A stretch of DNA of 64,000 bases from Lachnospiraceae bacterium (GTDB taxonomy: Bacteria > Bacillota > Clostridia > Lachnospirales > Lachnospiraceae). The notes under the pieces were generated by a model that was not told the origin of the DNA, did no database searches, and saw only the letters and a program-made list of their open reading frames with translations. Within the stretch, counting starts at the first letter, position 1. Every line of letters starts with the position of its first letter. The position numbers were made by a program, and so were the translations under genes. The stretch covers positions 18,871 through 82,870 of the forward strand of contig CAJTDB010000016.1 in assembly GCA_910574965.1 (NCBI GenBank), given 5' to 3'. This document shows positions 9,076 to 17,616 of this stretch, piece by piece.

Positions 9076-9248
9076 AGCTGTTCTCCTTGTGCTCTTCAGA
9101 AGAAAATGCTATAATATCTTTGTCCAAGAAGTGTATAGCACTTTCAGATGGCAGGCGATGTTACCAGCATCTCCTGTCATTTCCTATTTTTCGAATATTT
9201 GTTCGCTTCAATGATATTTTTTTACCGGACAAGTGATTTTGCCCGGTT

Positions 9249-9680
9249 TTATCCACTCATGAATCTCTCTGCCTTTTTTCGGCAGCTATCTGCAGAATAT
9301 CTCCCCATCCTGAATGCCACCTGCTGCCAGCTCAGATCATCTATATATCTAAATCTGATGATCCGTCTCAAGCTACTGTCTTGGATAGATTGTATGTACT
9401 CCTCTGCTTTGTTCTCCATTTTCAGGAGTTCGACCCGTTTTGATTCCATGAGTGCTTTTTTCTTTTGTAATTCGGCTAGTTTCTGCCCATATTCCTTTTG
9501 CGGATGCCCTCTGATCTTGATCGGCCCGATTGTCAGATCATCTCTGGACCCACTAACCGTATCGCAAACTTCATCGTTCTTCAGTTTGTCGATCTGTCTC
9601 TTCACTTTGGCTACTGCTCTTTCCAGATCCCCTATCTCCTTCCTGATACTTGGGATCTGCTTTAAAAGCTCCTTATCCAT
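9249..9680 (-). CDS. Sigma-70 region 4-like late transcription regulator
   Basis: 143 aa. The N-terminal two thirds is coiled coil. The last ~45 residues (RFRYIDDLSWQQVAFRMGRY) form a helix-turn-helix like sigma region 4, as in ArpU/RinA-like and DUF1492 phage proteins that switch on packaging and structural genes. Its place just upstream of the late genes supports that. I chose the ATG at 9680, eight bases from AAAGGA. Confidence 0.7.
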   Translation of the reverse strand: MDKELLKQIPSIRKEIGDLERAVAKVKRQIDKLKNDEVCDTVSGSRDDLTIGPIKIRGHPQKEYGQKLAELQKKKALMESKRVELLKMENKAEEYIQSIQDSSLRRIIRFRYIDDLSWQQVAFRMGRYSADSCRKKAERFMSG

Positions 9681-9760
9681 ACACATCATCCTTTCTTTCA
9701 TCCTGCTGCCGATCATCAGTAATATTTCAGTTTAGTTGACCGCCTCCACTAACTCCTGAT

Positions 9761-10111
9761 TCAGTTTATTGCTTCAATATTTACAATAATGGCTCTCTTC
9801 CACGGAAGAGAAGATACAGCATTTTCAATAAATTTCTCTTCCTGCTCTCCAGACAAGTCAATCGGCATTGAATAAAAATTGTCAAAAATTTCATCCCTGT
9901 CATCGGATAAAAACCAGATTCTTCCATCACTAAAGCAGTAGCTTTCAATTCTTGATTCTCCCCAGCTCGCAGCCCAGTATGCACAATAATCGTCAGGAAC
10001 GACCTCACTATTGACTATCGGAAGAATCGGAAGATCGGGATTTTGCTTTATATAACCGAACAATTTTTCTATATTTTCTTTTTGAATTTCACTTTCTTTC
10101 TTCAAACTCAT
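9761..10111 (-). CDS. Acidic phage protein of unknown function
   Basis: About 116 aa, acidic and Trp/Tyr-rich. The ATG at 10111 is only one base from GGAGG, so a TTG at 10105 with ideal spacing may be the real start. It follows dam closely. I recognise no domain. Confidence 0.6.
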   Translation of the reverse strand: MSLKKESEIQKENIEKLFGYIKQNPDLPILPIVNSEVVPDDYCAYWAASWGESRIESYCFSDGRIWFLSDDRDEIFDNFYSMPIDLSGEQEEKFIENAVSSLPWKRAIIVNIEAIN

Positions 10112-10130
10112 ACCTCCGCTAAATCCTGAT

Positions 10131-10928
10131 TTAATCAAACAAACTCATCTGCCTCTCTGGTTTAAAATTCATCCAGAGAACTTCCCGCCTTTTACTGCTT
10201 ACTTGTGAATAACAGATCGTCTCTTCACGATGCCAGTCACGCAAACGGTTATTATACAGAGAATTGTCATAACCAGAGATCAGCACCCGTCCACTATGAG
10301 ACTCAAGCATATCAAGCAACTCCGCGTGATCCACATCATCCATCTCACATCTGTATTGTTTCCCATGCCTGGTTTCAAGTACATACGGCGGATCTGCATA
10401 GATTAGCACATTGGGAAAATTGAATCTCTGGATCACCTCCACGGCCGGGCGGTGTTCAATCTGCACGCCCCGGAGTCTCTTCGCCGCCTGCATAATCTTA
10501 TCCGGAAGATGACACCAATCCTGAGATGCATAAGCTCGTTCCCGTCCCTGAACGTCATTTTTCCATCCAACCTTTTCTCCATTAGTTCTAAAACCGTGTC
10601 CCATGTTCAGCCGTATGTAAAAGTTCACTGCCTTCCCCAGACTGTCTTCCGGCACTACAGCAAAAGCATTCTCATAAACCTGCCGGGCATATGGTGTCCA
10701 GTAAATCTCATTTGCCAGCTTTTCCGGGTCCCTCCTGATCCACTCAAACAGATTCACCACATTATCATCCAAATCGTTGACCGTCTCGATATTGCTCCTT
10801 GGTTTCTGAAACAGGACAGCCCCAGAACCAAAGAATGGTTCCAGGTAACTGTGATGTTCCGGGAAAAAGCCAATAATCCATTTTGCCAGACTCCACTTAC
10901 TTCCAGGATATTTCATAACAGCTTTCAT
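10131..10928 (-). CDS. dam: DNA adenine methylase (D12 class)
   Basis: 265 aa. The N-terminal SAM-binding part reads KYPGSKW and then EPFFGSGAVLF; the catalytic motif is ADPPYV near residue 175. D12-class enzymes methylate N6-adenine, often GATC. A phage copy can protect its DNA from restriction or mark replicated DNA. The ATG at 10928 overlaps the stop of the upstream small gene by ATGA, which rules out the longer in-frame start. Confidence 0.93.
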   Translation of the reverse strand: MKAVMKYPGSKWSLAKWIIGFFPEHHSYLEPFFGSGAVLFQKPRSNIETVNDLDDNVVNLFEWIRRDPEKLANEIYWTPYARQVYENAFAVVPEDSLGKAVNFYIRLNMGHGFRTNGEKVGWKNDVQGRERAYASQDWCHLPDKIMQAAKRLRGVQIEHRPAVEVIQRFNFPNVLIYADPPYVLETRHGKQYRCEMDDVDHAELLDMLESHSGRVLISGYDNSLYNNRLRDWHREETICYSQVSSKRREVLWMNFKPERQMSLFD

Positions 10929-11035
10929 CCTGCAAGCTCCTGAACTCGCATCCGGCAGACGCCCATCTGGCAATCCGCGCATATGCCCCGTACCTGCCAC
11001 TTTCCAGAAGCTTCCTTCTTTGTCAACCTGATCAT
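10925..11035 (-). CDS. Small Cys-containing phage protein (36 aa)
   Basis: It begins IRLTKKEASGKWQVRGI and has a CADCQMGVC cluster that could bind zinc. It is translationally coupled to dam through ATGA. Similar tiny proteins precede methylase or regulatory genes in Clostridial phages; the function is unknown. Confidence 0.55.
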   Translation of the reverse strand: MIRLTKKEASGKWQVRGICADCQMGVCRMRVQELAG

Positions 11036-11040
11036 CTGTT

Positions 11041-11430
11041 TTATCCCCTTTCTGTTATGAGCATATCTATGTACTGAATTGCTTTTCTCCTTCCGCAGAT
11101 GTCCTGCACAAGAAAGATATATCTGTATTTTTCTACCACAGTACATTCGATTTCCTTTTCTCTTTGACAGAAATTTTCATCATATGATTGAATTTTTACT
11201 GTCACCCGCTGCCCAATCTGAAGAGCTTCCCGGTATCTGCCAATCTCCTCCCTACTAATCGGACACTTAAAGTCCTCTCTCTGATGCTGTTGATTCCGCC
11301 CGTTTTCTCTAAGAATATTTTTTACCGTATCTACTCGGCCTCCGAACTCTTCTGATATCTTTTGAGCTGAATATCCTGCATCATACATCTGTACCACTTT
11401 TTCGTGATCAAATTTTCTGTGATTAGCCAT
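11041..11430 (-). CDS. Helix-turn-helix phage protein
   Basis: 129 aa. The N-terminal 45 residues (EKVVQMYDAGYSAQKISEEF) look like a resolvase/transposase-type helix-turn-helix. The C-terminal half (VGQRVTVKI-like strands, then YRYIFLVQDICGRRKAIQY) looks like a small beta domain. It overlaps the upstream HNH gene by 8 bp. It is probably regulatory; not assigned to a named family. Confidence 0.6.
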   Translation of the reverse strand: MANHRKFDHEKVVQMYDAGYSAQKISEEFGGRVDTVKNILRENGRNQQHQREDFKCPISREEIGRYREALQIGQRVTVKIQSYDENFCQREKEIECTVVEKYRYIFLVQDICGRRKAIQYIDMLITERG

Positions 11431-11785
11431 CCTCTTCCTCCAGATAATTCCTTCCGATCAGCCTCATAAACTGTTCTCTGGTGTGTGTCTCCTCATATTT
11501 CCTTTGTGCTTCCTGCTGCAGCCGCCTCATATTCTTAATATTCTGATGGACAGCCTCCAGTCCTTCCCGATGGTGGGCCGGGCACAGCTTTACTTTAAAC
11601 CCATGCTGCTCTGATATGGACCTGTTGGGACCGCCATAGATATGATGTTCTTCCAAATATCGATATTTCGTACAGTTATGGTCCAGATGCTCACAGAGCC
11701 AGCATGTCCTGCCGTCTGGCTGAAGAATAGACGGCGAATGAAGACTTCGCTTCTTTTTCTTTCCCGGTTTTGGATACATTAGCAT
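11423..11785 (-). CDS. HNH-like zinc-binding phage protein
   Basis: 120 aa. CWLCEHLD, then EEHHIYGGPNRS and LCPAHHREG match the Cys/His pattern of HNH or His-Me finger nucleases found in phage recombination modules. Such proteins nick or trim DNA during replication or packaging. It overlaps the upstream gene at TAATG-like junctions, so the module is one operon. Confidence 0.7.
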   Translation of the reverse strand: MLMYPKPGKKKKRSLHSPSILQPDGRTCWLCEHLDHNCTKYRYLEEHHIYGGPNRSISEQHGFKVKLCPAHHREGLEAVHQNIKNMRRLQQEAQRKYEETHTREQFMRLIGRNYLEEEDG

Positions 11786-12927
11786 TTCATCACCTCCAGA
11801 TATGTCACAAGCCGTCCTGCTGCCAGGTACGCCTCCTCATATTTTTCCAGCGTCACGTTTCCCTGAATTGTGCTGAGCAGACTAAAACATTCTTCCTTTT
11901 GCTGAGCTTTTGTCGGCTCTACTGCCGCTGGTACTGGCTCTCCATTCACCTCGGCGCTGGTCTTATATTTTTCCGGAAGATATTCCGGATGATTCAGAAT
12001 AGTGTCCTGACCGGGAATCTCATTTTCTTCTCGTTCTGGCTTGTCCCCGCTTCGTTCCGGTTTATCACTGTTCTGTTCCGGTTTTTCCGCCTTCTGTTTT
12101 TTATCTCTTTGCGCCGGCGCAATCTCCTCTTGCGGCTCCGGCTGAGCAGTCCTTTGCGGCGTATACTGCAGTGCCCACCAGTCACCATCCGCCTTCAGCG
12201 TCTCTCCAAATGATTCCGCAAAACATTCCATTAATTTTTCGTACGTGGTTACGATCGGTGTATCTTTCCCCCATACTTTTATGCAGATTTCACTTTCAAA
12301 GAGAAATGTCATGGCCCGTCCGTTCCGGATTGTTTTATTTCCTCCCGGATTTACCAATTCTGCAAATTCTTTTTCATGCATCCGTCCAGCTTTAGTGCGT
12401 TCACAAATTTCGTTAAAATCCGCTTCTCTGTCCTTTTGGGCAAACAGGATCAGCAGCATATCTCTCAGGATATTCTTAAGCTCCTCTTCATCATCCGGAG
12501 CCTGATCCTTCCAGCTCTCCAGAGCATGGATATCATGCTCTCCTTCACGGTTAAACCGCTTCAGCTCCCGGATATCTTCCCTTGATGTTTCCGGCCGGAT
12601 CAGAGTCTCATCTTCCTGCGGCAGGTTCAGCATTTCTACCAGTTGGGCATATGTATATCTTTCATACTCATCTTTTATTGTTCCATCCTGGCAGTATCGC
12701 CTATAAACACGCAGAAAACGGCTCACACCACTTGCACTGATCCCATATTCCGTCAAAGCGAACTCCGACAGCGTTTTATAGCCATCCAAGCGATAGGCTT
12801 CTTTCTGATCGATCTTATAAAGTGTTTGTCCGATTCGGACAAAACTCTTGGCTATATGGATGATGCTTTTCTGTATTTCTTTTTTCAATCCAAGGTATTC
12901 ATCCATCGTTATCTGTATGTTCCCCAT
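11779..12927 (-). CDS. Phage replication-module protein of unknown function
   Basis: 382 aa. The N-terminal ~100 residues are helical and contain a possible DNA-binding segment (LSEFALTEYGISASGVSRFL), as in DUF3102/ParB-like phage proteins. A charged low-complexity linker (~residues 265-310, rich in K, E, P, Q) leads to a helical tail. It lies between pcfJ and the HNH gene, so a role in initiation or organisation of phage DNA is likely but unproven. Confidence 0.65.
   Translation of the reverse strand: MGNIQITMDEYLGLKKEIQKSIIHIAKSFVRIGQTLYKIDQKEAYRLDGYKTLSEFALTEYGISASGVSRFLRVYRRYCQDGTIKDEYERYTYAQLVEMLNLPQEDETLIRPETSREDIRELKRFNREGEHDIHALESWKDQAPDDEEELKNILRDMLLILFAQKDREADFNEICERTKAGRMHEKEFAELVNPGGNKTIRNGRAMTFLFESEICIKVWGKDTPIVTTYEKLMECFAESFGETLKADGDWWALQYTPQRTAQPEPQEEIAPAQRDKKQKAEKPEQNSDKPERSGDKPEREENEIPGQDTILNHPEYLPEKYKTSAEVNGEPVPAAVEPTKAQQKEECFSLLSTIQGNVTLEKYEEAYLAAGRLVTYLEVMKC
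12109..12122. repeat. Palindrome TTGCGCCGGCGCAA (copy in coding region)
   Basis: A perfect 14-bp palindrome inside the preceding gene. It matches the core of the 16-bp palindrome at 25,864-25,879; a degenerate form is at 7,117-7,131. Confidence 0.6.
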
Positions 12928-12940
12928 CTGATATCCTCCA

Positions 12941-14584
12941 TTATCCTGCTGCCCGGATGGTAATCTCTTTATCTGTCCTGTCTGCCTGTCTCAGATGCCA
13001 GATATAATTCTTCAGCCAGCTTTCAATCTTCTGCTGATCTGGCTTTTTATCATAAGCTCCATACCACTGCACAATCTCTGTCCTTTTTATTTCTACTGTA
13101 ATATAGGGTTCTTCTGGTATATTCGCATGACGCAGCAGCAGGATCACACTCCTGCCTTGATTGTGATTTCCCAGATACCGATTACCTCCTACGCAATGAT
13201 GAAGTATCTGTCCTTCCCTGACGATTTCGGCAGCACTTTTAGCCGGTCGGATCAGCAGTCCCTCTGCTGCATAATAATAATATTGGTACAGCTTCTCATA
13301 TCTTTTTTTGATAACAGGAAACTTTTCCTCCACTTCCTGTACCCGCTTTTCTCTTTGTTCTGTATTGACTTCCTCTACCATCTGGCCATGTGCACGCTCA
13401 AGGTCTTCCGGATATGCAAATATAGTATTATGCAGGTCATATCCTCTGGCCTGACGCATCTGAAGATAATCCAGATATTTCATTGCTGTACTCCTGAGCA
13501 CTCCCTTTCCCTGCCAGCACATCTCTTCGGTATATTCCGCTCCTGCATACTTTTGCACACGATTCAGAAACTTCCTGACGGTCATGTATTCCAGCGCTGC
13601 TGTTTCCAGAAGCAGCAGGTCAAGCCTCAGACCGCAGACTGCATAACAAACATCATCTGGCCAATGTATTCCCTTATGCCTCTCCAACTGGAATATCTTC
13701 AGCATTTTTATACAACCTTTTACTTTCCTGAGCATCGATATCCGATCCGGCCAGACAGCCAGTATATCCGCTGGCCGTCTGGCAGTTTCATCTTTTATGA
13801 TCTCCCCTATATCAAAGCTCTGCATCAGATAGTCTATGGTATCATACATGCCTGTCTTTTCCAGCATTTCCAGATGCGGACACCTCATATACAGTTCCAG
13901 GTATTTGGCCGCTTTTACTTTGCCCGCACGTTTCTCATATTCCTGCAAGCCTGTATATTCCAAGAATGTCCCTTTCAGCGATTCATAACTCCCAGGATAA
14001 ACGCTCCCCTCTTTTTGACAGATATTCTGGAGTCCACCGACATTATGGTCATGCCAGTCTATCTTTCCAAAAAAGTCCTGAAGCCTGTAATCCTTTATGA
14101 TCTTTTTTCCTGGCAGGAAGAAATTTCTTGCAATCTCTTCCATTCTGTATTCCACCTTTTGTTTTTTTCCGAATGTTTTCTCGATTTCAAAGTACCGTAT
14201 GACCACTCCATCCTTGTATTTCTGCCCTATATAGCACTTTTCACGGACTCCGTAGATTATATCATCCTTTATCTTTCCAGACGCCTTATACACTCCCTCA
14301 GCGCCGCACACGGCACATCTGCACGGCATATTGTGCTTTGGTACTGGTATGACCTCTTCCAGCTGCCCAAGCAGGCTGTCTGACCGTCTGATCAGCTTCT
14401 GATAGTCAGCTCCACAAGACACGCAATGAAAATCTGCACGCTTTCCATTCCGCTTGTAATAGATATGGCTGACTCTTTTGTACAGCTCCTTTTCCACCCA
14501 TGTATAGAACTCTTTTGGTATAGGCTGTATGTTCGCTTTTCTTTCCTGCAGCTCCTCTTTCCTTCTCTTGTTTGATTTCCCCAT
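12941..14584 (-). CDS. pcfJ: PcfJ-domain protein
   Basis: 547 aa. The C-terminal signature (ILHHCVGGNRYLGNH, then YITVEIKRTEIVQWYGAYDK) is that of PcfJ, named from the conjugative plasmid pCF10 and common in Clostridial phages and ICEs. A Cys4 zinc-ribbon-like element (CVSCG and CAVCG) is near the N-terminus. The molecular role is not established; the context is DNA replication or transfer. Confidence 0.85.
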   Translation of the reverse strand: MGKSNKRRKEELQERKANIQPIPKEFYTWVEKELYKRVSHIYYKRNGKRADFHCVSCGADYQKLIRRSDSLLGQLEEVIPVPKHNMPCRCAVCGAEGVYKASGKIKDDIIYGVREKCYIGQKYKDGVVIRYFEIEKTFGKKQKVEYRMEEIARNFFLPGKKIIKDYRLQDFFGKIDWHDHNVGGLQNICQKEGSVYPGSYESLKGTFLEYTGLQEYEKRAGKVKAAKYLELYMRCPHLEMLEKTGMYDTIDYLMQSFDIGEIIKDETARRPADILAVWPDRISMLRKVKGCIKMLKIFQLERHKGIHWPDDVCYAVCGLRLDLLLLETAALEYMTVRKFLNRVQKYAGAEYTEEMCWQGKGVLRSTAMKYLDYLQMRQARGYDLHNTIFAYPEDLERAHGQMVEEVNTEQREKRVQEVEEKFPVIKKRYEKLYQYYYYAAEGLLIRPAKSAAEIVREGQILHHCVGGNRYLGNHNQGRSVILLLRHANIPEEPYITVEIKRTEIVQWYGAYDKKPDQQKIESWLKNYIWHLRQADRTDKEITIRAAG

Positions 14585-14585
14585 A

Positions 14586-15068
14586 TCATTCTTCCTTATA
14601 GTAATCCCTTATGAGTCTTTTAGCTGTTCCCATCCCTGGTATACCAAGACTTACTTTCCCTACGTTTACACCGGCCGCTTTTAAAATCTCTTTTTTGATG
14701 CTCTGCTGATGTCTAAAGCTCCATTTCAGCAGAAGAGCTATGCAGCCCTGCAGCGATTTTCCTTTCCTGCGGACCTGCAGGGCCATCCGATCATTTTCTA
14801 AGCACTGTCCCCGGATATACTCCACCCAGTCCTTCATGATCTCCTGTGGCTTAAGCTCCAAACATTCAACTTCCAGCTTCCCAAGCGCCGCTGTAAGCGG
14901 ATCACAAAGTTCTGGCAGTTTCCCGGCCAGATATGCTTCTACCTCCCCAGACAGACCGTTTTCTTTTGCCATTGTCTGAAGACTGTCCAGATCACCCTCA
15001 TTGAAAAGATTTTCTGCAAGGATATTGATCTCTTTGTAAGAGTCAAATTCTCCAAACTGGTCAAACAT
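14586..15068 (-). CDS. Conserved phage/ICE protein next to pcfJ
   Basis: 160 aa. The start MFDQFGEFDSYKEIN is the kind seen in proteins encoded beside PcfJ/PcfK genes of Lachnospiraceae phages. An acidic helical N-terminal half is followed by a basic C-terminal third. Its start overlaps the upstream stop (TAATG). I do not claim a function; see the rejected list on anti-CRISPR. Confidence 0.6.
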   Translation of the reverse strand: MFDQFGEFDSYKEINILAENLFNEGDLDSLQTMAKENGLSGEVEAYLAGKLPELCDPLTAALGKLEVECLELKPQEIMKDWVEYIRGQCLENDRMALQVRRKGKSLQGCIALLLKWSFRHQQSIKKEILKAAGVNVGKVSLGIPGMGTAKRLIRDYYKEE

Positions 15069-15505
15069 TATCCCATCCTCCTTTTTGCCAGTTCTGCTGC
15101 CATTTTATTTTTGTACTCATGATGATACTTTTTACTGAATGTAACTGCATGTCCAGATGTTTTTTCTATGATCTTTTCCCAAAGTCCTTTATTCCGAACC
15201 TCTTCCCCATGTGCTGTCATCCAGCCATTTTCTTTCCAGGTATTTAGATTTTTGATGAAATTTTCCCTCAAATATGCATGATCTGTAAATACAATTATTT
15301 CACTGGCTTTCCCCAGACAGTCCAAGGCGCCGATAAATGCCATGAGAACGGCCATATTCGGTGTTACATTCCTTTCCATCCTGTAATCTTCCCGGATATG
15401 TTTTTCTCCTCTGCTGTCTGTGTATTCCACCAGATACCCATACCAGCCCAGAGTCTTTTTTATCCCTCGTACACTTACATCCAGATACATATTTACCTTG
15501 AACAT
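15068..15505 (-). CDS. RNase H-fold protein
   Basis: 145 aa with the order of acidic residues expected of RNase HI: Asp in MYLDVSVRG, a helix (NMAVLMAFIGALDCL) where the second acid usually sits, Asp in IIVFTDHAYL, then NKMAAELA. Phage enzymes of this type remove RNA primers. The Glu usual in the second motif is not obvious, so activity is uncertain. A strong AGGAGGAT precedes the ATG. Confidence 0.65.
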   Translation of the reverse strand: MFKVNMYLDVSVRGIKKTLGWYGYLVEYTDSRGEKHIREDYRMERNVTPNMAVLMAFIGALDCLGKASEIIVFTDHAYLRENFIKNLNTWKENGWMTAHGEEVRNKGLWEKIIEKTSGHAVTFSKKYHHEYKNKMAAELAKRRMG

Positions 15506-15529
15506 ATATCCTCCTTAGATATCGTTTTC

Positions 15530-15548
15530 ACTTCGTATGTTACGAAGT
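15530..15548. repeat. Perfect dyad between rep and the RNase H-fold gene
   Basis: ACTTCGTA (15530-15537) and its complement (15541-15548) are separated by TGT, with AT-rich flanks. The dyad sits 11 bp after the HUH Rep gene. The arms coincide with the inner part of loxP arms, but the spacer is far too short for Cre. An operator or a Rep recognition hairpin is more plausible. Confidence 0.65.
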
Positions 15549-15559
15549 AAAATACCTTT

Positions 15560-16291
15560 TCACCTTTTCCGAATCCGTAACAGTGTATACATTCGATACC
15601 GCTTCCCTGTAAATGGATTTTGTCCTTCCTGCAATGTTTCCTGATCCAACTGAAAGCCTGCAGGAATCTTTACCTTTTTCCACGGCTTCCATATCATGTA
15701 TTCCTTTTCCTTCGGCGGATCCAGCGGCATATTCCGGGATGCAGAATAGCTGGACTCTTTTAGCCTCGGATCCGTTCTGGGCGTCTTTGTGATATACGCC
15801 GCCAGATTCCGGAACTCCCCTCTTTGATACATAAGTATGAAAACCACTTTTCCATAGAGCCAGTTATCCGCCATGATAATGTCCGCATCTGGTATCCGCT
15901 TTACAATCATATGAATATGCCATGCTCCTTTGGTACCTACTTCAATATTTCTCAGCCAAAGAAAATCATATCCGCGCTTTTTGTACTCTGCTCTGGCTTT
16001 CCGGCAGAATTTACGGAAATGCTCCTTTGCCACCGCCATGCTGGCTGGTCTGTCTTTTACCTGATAAGTCAGTTGTACAAAGTAATCATTTTTGCAGAAA
16101 TATTTCCGCAACTGATGACGCGCCTTCTTCTCCTTCCTCCACTGGTTTCTTTTCGCCATTTCCTCAGAAGTTGGCTTCTTCCTCCTCATTCTTCTCTCTC
16201 CAGGTGCCCCATAATTTCCCGTACCATATACTTCTACTTCAATAGCATTCTCAAACTGATAAACCCTTTCCAAATACCTCTTATGTGCCAT
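15560..16291 (-). CDS. Rolling-circle-type replication initiator (HUH endonuclease-like)
   Basis: 243 aa. GAWHIHMIVKR near residue 128 is the metal-binding His-hydrophobe-His (HUH) motif; a Tyr-rich stretch follows within about 60 residues (YGKVVFILMY and NLAAYITK), where the catalytic Tyr should lie. The N-terminus is highly basic. Such proteins nick the origin to start replication. The start ATG at 16291 is preceded by ACAGGAG. Confidence 0.75.
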   Translation of the reverse strand: MAHKRYLERVYQFENAIEVEVYGTGNYGAPGERRMRRKKPTSEEMAKRNQWRKEKKARHQLRKYFCKNDYFVQLTYQVKDRPASMAVAKEHFRKFCRKARAEYKKRGYDFLWLRNIEVGTKGAWHIHMIVKRIPDADIIMADNWLYGKVVFILMYQRGEFRNLAAYITKTPRTDPRLKESSYSASRNMPLDPPKEKEYMIWKPWKKVKIPAGFQLDQETLQEGQNPFTGKRYRMYTLLRIRKR

Positions 16292-16414
16292 AGCTCCTGT
16301 CCTAACTTTAATATTCTTATCAAGTTATAAAATAGTGTAAATTCTTTATTTTGCCTTGTTTTCTGGAGCTTTTCATGATATGATATATTCATAACATCTT
16401 TTGGGCATAGCCCT

Positions 16415-16444
16415 GGCATCCAGTTACAGCTGGATGCCTTTTTT
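16415..16444 (+). terminator. Strong hairpin with T-run
   Basis: GGCATCCAG and CTGGATGCC (9 bp, 6-nt loop) followed by T6 on the plus strand. The stop codon of the leftward 127-aa gene lies in its loop. It could shield the replication genes from antisense transcription or mark the end of the small-gene block. Confidence 0.65.
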
Positions 16445-16807
16445 CTGTTTTCTCGCCTGCTCCATTAATCGTTTAAATTCCATTCCCCCTTCTGTCTCGT
16501 ACCAATAATTCCCTCTGGAATCTCTCCAGTACAGATACTTTTCCGACTTTCTTCTCTGATATCCTATGTAACACGATCCAACCGGCGGAGACAAACCAGG
16601 AAAACTTCGCGCGTCCCTGCTGGCCTGGTCTAACTCCCATTGGTCCATCTCATAGCCCCATATGCTCCCGCCCTTAATCACGATTGGTAAGCTGCTCGCC
16701 TCCATCTTCAGCAGCAGGTCTATAAGAGCAAGATGATTCCAGGACCGCCTCTCTTCCTGCGCCATTGCCCGCTCTATGTATCTGTCTGATGCCGAAATAG
16801 CAATCAC
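16424..16807 (-). CDS. Phage protein of unknown function (127 aa)
   Basis: Basic C-terminus and a Trp/Tyr-rich middle (RSEKYLYWRDSRGNYWYET in part). The start is uncertain: the GTG at 16807 lies six bases after the upstream stop with GAGGAAG abutting it, and an internal ATG at 16765 is possible. No family recognised. Confidence 0.55.
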   Translation of the reverse strand: MIAISASDRYIERAMAQEERRSWNHLALIDLLLKMEASSLPIVIKGGSIWGYEMDQWELDQASRDARSFPGLSPPVGSCYIGYQRRKSEKYLYWRDSRGNYWYETEGGMEFKRLMEQARKQKKGIQL

Positions 16808-16813
16808 CTTCCT

Positions 16814-16918
16814 CTACTGCACAAAAGCATGTACCACGTTTATGGCCCATATAAAAATGATCACCCATGAGATCAGACATCCCATAGTGATCCAAAACCA
16901 TTTGTTATCTCTCATCAT
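16814..16918 (-). CDS. Single-span membrane microprotein (34 aa)
   Basis: MMRDNKWFWITMGCL begins a protein that is almost entirely one transmembrane helix (LISWVIIFIWAINVV). Its ATG overlaps the stop of the preceding 38-aa gene by ATGA, with GAGGA upstream, which argues that it is translated. Role unknown. Confidence 0.6.
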   Translation of the reverse strand: MMRDNKWFWITMGCLISWVIIFIWAINVVHAFVQ

Positions 16919-17031
16919 TCCTCGTATACCCACAAGATTCTTCCATCATTGATCAGATAGCGATATCCGATCTCCTCATGCAGTACTTCCAACTCTTTTA
17001 CCGGTATTTCGTTTGCCTCCATGATGCTCAT
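16915..17031 (-). CDS. Small phage protein (38 aa)
   Basis: An acidic peptide starting MSIMEANEIPVKEL with a good AGGAAAGG ribosome site, coupled through ATGA to the membrane microprotein. A longer in-frame reading upstream comes from a decayed gene and lacks a sensible N-terminus. Confidence 0.6.
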   Translation of the reverse strand: MSIMEANEIPVKELEVLHEEIGYRYLINDGRILWVYEE

Positions 17032-17174
17032 CTTTTTTCCTTTCCTTCTTAGTGACCGGGACCCGCAAATCTCCTCGCAGACCCCGGCAGGCTGTTGCAG
17101 TCCAGTTATAACGCAAGCGGGAATGGAACACGCTCCCGGACACGGGACCAGGATGCCGCCGACCGGCTGATGCG

Positions 17175-17406
17175 CTAATGAAACTGCATATCCAACATGA
17201 TCTGATACAGCGTCAGATACTCCTCCTGCGTGATCACGCCTTCCATGTACAGGCAGGCCAGAAATCCGTCTATCCATGCCCATTACCTTTGCGGCAACCT
17301 TAGTCGGCACCCCACCTGTCCCAAAACCAGGGCAGACATTTCCTAAAATTTTTCGGGCAATTCGATCAGCCATCTCATTTTCATCTCGTACCTGCTGCTC
17401 TGTCAT
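17175..17406 (-). pseudogene. Frameshifted small phage gene (SHOCT-like tail)
   Basis: The N-terminal part (MTEQQVRDENEMADRIARKI) reads in one frame to KVMGMD. The natural-looking continuation, DGFLACLYMEGVITQEEYLT and then TLYQIMLDMQFH-stop, is one base out of frame. The tail resembles the short GVI-x-EEEY helices of SHOCT-like proteins. A one-base indel near 17,277 explains both frames; a programmed shift is possible but no slippery run is seen. Confidence 0.6.
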
Positions 17407-17449
17407 TGTCCTGCTCACCTTCCTTTTTATTAAATTTCTTCTTCGCTGA

Positions 17450-17533
17450 TCAGATCAACTGCTGTTGTGTCAGGCCCGCCTTACGGCGGGCTTCTTTTAA
17501 CTTCTCTCTTGCTATGACTCCTCCTCTCTTCAT
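17450..17533 (-). pseudogene. Remnant of an XRE-type helix-turn-helix gene
   Basis: 27 codons read MKRGG, then AREKLKEARRKAGLTQQQLI and a stop. This is only the first two helices of a Cro/CI-type domain. It is divergent from the first accessory promoter. It is too short to fold alone and is probably a decayed repressor. Confidence 0.45.
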
Positions 17534-17562
17534 TTTTGCTTTTCCCAGCCCCTTCCATGTGC

Positions 17563-17599
17563 TATACTTCCTGTACAGGCTCCTGCCAGAGCCAAGTAT
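17563..17599 (+). promoter_or_regulatory. Accessory promoter-dyad module, copy 1
   Basis: TATACT (17563-17568) with upstream TG (extended -10), then exactly 4 nt to a 27-bp dyad, 17573-17599: GTAC-a-GGCTC, six-base loop, GAGCC-aa-GTAT. An A/G-rich ribosome site leads to the ATG at 17617. No convincing -35. Confidence 0.8.
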
Positions 17600-17616
17600 C
17601 AAAGAAAGGAGATCAT

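Noticed and set aside
12995..14383. A 462-codon open frame on the plus strand
   Set aside because: It lies wholly opposite the pcfJ gene, has no ribosome site and has a composition skewed to Ile, His, Pro and Cys as expected from a shadow frame.
14586..15068. Possible AcrIIA9-type anti-CRISPR
   Set aside because: Neighbouring genes in related phages include PcfK/AcrIIA9-like proteins, but this sequence does not itself show that family's pattern. No Cas9 inhibition claim can be supported.
15530..15548. A loxP site
   Set aside because: Arms match only 8 of 13 bases each and the spacer is 3 bp, not 8; Cre-type recombination is not possible.
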